DNA from: Limisphaerales bacterium
Lineage (GTDB): Bacteria; Verrucomicrobiota; Verrucomicrobiia; Limisphaerales; UBA11358
Assembly: GCA_003455565.1 (NCBI GenBank)
Contig: DMQW01000199.1
Coordinates: 14,187-22,741 of the forward strand
Length of the DNA: 8,555 nt
Reading direction: 5' to 3'
The notes under the pieces were generated by a model that was not told the DNA's origin, made no database searches, and saw nothing but the letters and a program-made list of their open reading frames with translations. Shown here piece by piece: positions 7,985 to 8,555 of this stretch (positions within the stretch are counted from its first letter, which is position 1; each line of letters begins with the position of its first letter). The translations under genes and the position numbers were made by a program.

Positions 7985-8368
7985 ATGACAGTTCCAATGA
8001 ACCCGAAAACCAGCTTGAATGAGGTCGAGTCCGACCTTGTCCGGCTCGCAGCCGGGCTTGATTTGTCCGGGTTCGGCCTGATTGGGTTCGAGTCCGAACT
8101 CATTTTGTCCGGCTTCGATCTTATTTGATTCGAGCGCACTCCTGTTTTGCACGAAGCCGACCTGAATCAGGTCGAGTCCGAACTGATTTGGCTCGAAGTC
8201 GGGCTGATTCTGTTCGGCTTCGAGCTTAATTGCCTCGGCTTTGACCTTGTTTTGCCGGCTCCAAGCTTATTTGGTTCGAGGCCGGACTTAATTGGGTCGG
8301 CTCCGAGCTTATTTGGGTCGAGTCCGAGCACTTTCAGCGCGAATCCGATGTTGCAAGCATCTGTTTAA
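7985..8368 (+). pseudogene. Possible broken heptapeptide-repeat frame over the tandem array
   Basis: From ATG 7985 one frame stays open to 8368 except for a single TGA at 8126-8128. It reads as seven-residue repeats, e.g. GLIGFES, ELILSGF before the stop and ELIWLEV, GLILFGF, ELNCLGF after it. A 1-bp deletion near 8254 shifts the repeat relative to the frame, and later units read SLFGSSP and DLIGSAP. No Shine-Dalgarno and no recognisable family. A 21-bp repeat gives heptads in any frame, so this is probably a by-product of the DNA repeat; a decayed gene cannot be excluded. Confidence 0.2.
8025..8359. repeat. Imperfect 21-bp tandem repeat array, about 16 units
   Basis: Units start at 8025, 8046, 8067, 8088, 8109, 8130, 8151, 8172, 8193, 8214, 8235, 8255, 8276, 8297, 8318 and 8339: a 21-bp step throughout except one 20-bp step at 8235-8255. 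The first half of the unit is close to TCGAGTCCGAG and the second half to CTTATTTGGT. CG at unit positions 2-3 occurs in all 16 units; CG at positions 8-9 occurs in 13, the other three being CA or TG. The first half contains a short dyad, TCG-N4-CGA. A degenerate further unit may precede the array from about 8003. The last unit is strongly diverged. There are no unique spacers, so it is not a CRISPR array. Confidence 0.85.
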
Positions 8369-8420
8369 TAGATAGTTGAGACAAATCATCCAAAAATGAG
8401 CTGGTAGCCATCTTTGGCGG

Positions 8421-8438
8421 GCGCGAACCCGTTCGCGC
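8421..8438. repeat. Inverted repeat 1 (7-bp stem)
   Basis: GCGCGAA (8421-8427), loop CCCG, TTCGCGC (8432-8438): a perfect stem. GAACCC (8425-8430) can instead pair with GGGTTC (8441-8446), so two alternative structures compete. First of three adjacent palindromes. No T-run follows on either strand, so it is not a typical intrinsic terminator. Confidence 0.75.
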
Positions 8439-8445
8439 TTGGGTT

Positions 8446-8465
8446 CAACGCGATATGTCGCGTTG
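8446..8465. repeat. Inverted repeat 2 (8-bp stem)
   Basis: CAACGCGA (8446-8453), loop TATG, TCGCGTTG (8458-8465): a perfect 8-bp stem, extendable by a T-G and a T-A pair. It begins seven bases after inverted repeat 1 ends. Confidence 0.8.
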
Positions 8466-8471
8466 GAAAAG

Positions 8472-8487
8472 CGGCGACATGTCGCCG
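8472..8487. repeat. Inverted repeat 3 (16-bp perfect palindrome)
   Basis: CGGCGACATGTCGCCG is its own reverse complement. It lies six bases after inverted repeat 2. Being loopless, it could serve as a dimeric protein site or as part of a REP-like intergenic element. The wording of repeats 2 and 3 (GCGA-TATG-TCGC, GCGACATGTCGC) is similar, hinting at a shared origin. Confidence 0.8.
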
Positions 8488-8539
8488 TAGTCCATGGTTT
8501 TATGCCAATATCCCATTGCCAATCGGTTCATGGGTAGGG

Positions 8540-8555
8540 CGGCGTTGCTGCGCCG
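8540..8555. repeat. Hairpin at window edge
   Basis: CGGCG (8540-8544), loop TTGCTG, CGCCG (8551-8555): a perfect 5-bp stem that reaches the last base of the window and may extend beyond it. It follows GTAGGG. It may be another unit of the palindrome-rich region or the start of a different intergenic repeat. Confidence 0.5.

Larger units (their letters stand above)
7783..8555. other. Long intergenic region without a supported gene
   Basis: 773 bases upstream of the operon. From the operon outward it holds an AT-richer leader (7783-7920), a stretch of ordinary composition with nothing recognised (7921-8002), the 21-bp tandem array (8025-8359), a short AT-rich spacer (about 8360-8400), three consecutive inverted repeats (8421-8487) and a fourth at the window edge. 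No tRNA, rRNA or other RNA gene was recognised. The short frames here on both strands are composed largely of the repeat array. Confidence 0.7.

Noticed and set aside
7942..8139. Minus-strand 65-codon frame
   Set aside because: Much of it is the tandem repeat read backwards, with no Shine-Dalgarno and no family resemblance.
8025..8359. CRISPR array
   Set aside because: The units are contiguous with no unique spacers, diverge along their whole length, and no cas gene is visible.

Overview
The window looks like part of a soil or sediment bacterium's chromosome, most likely in or near Verrucomicrobiota (Limisphaerales/Pedosphaera-like). This is inferred from the fairly high GC, the near absence of Shine-Dalgarno motifs, the string of exported S9 peptidases and glycosidases, and an intergenic region full of palindromes. 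No marker gene fixes the lineage.

All convincing genes lie on the minus strand and read from about 7782 down to base 1. In transcription order they are: (1) an exported S9/DPP IV-like serine peptidase of 800 aa with an intact Ser/Asp/His set (7782-5380); (2) an exported alpha/beta hydrolase of the MetX-like fold (5259-4165); (3) a probable lipoprotein fusing a cyclophilin-type peptidyl-prolyl isomerase to a complete GH31 alpha-glycosidase (4114-1241); (4) the N-terminal 408 residues of a second S9 peptidase, paralogous to the first and cut by the window edge (1226-1). Gaps are 120, 50 and 14 bases, so this looks like one transcription unit. Every product carries an export signal, so the operon acts outside the cytoplasm.

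The most striking feature is a domain inserted in the second S9 peptidase (about residues 165-225, bases 552-734). It resembles the beta domain of the human von Hippel-Lindau protein over a 30-residue ungapped stretch, and the positions that form the VHL hydroxyproline pocket are kept (W, Y, S->T, H, W). The paralogue at 5380-7782 lacks it. Together with a prolyl isomerase fused to an alpha-glycosidase and two prolyl-oligopeptidase-family enzymes, this suggests a hypothesis: the operon processes proline- or hydroxyproline-rich glycoproteins such as collagen or plant extensin.

Bases 7783-8555 hold no supported gene. They contain the operon leader, then an unusual array of about sixteen 21-bp units (8025-8359) kept in register with one 1-bp slip despite heavy divergence, then three perfect inverted repeats in a row (8421-8487) and a fourth hairpin at the window edge. 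The array can be read as a heptapeptide-repeat frame, but a TGA interrupts it and the repeat phase shifts, so coding is doubtful.
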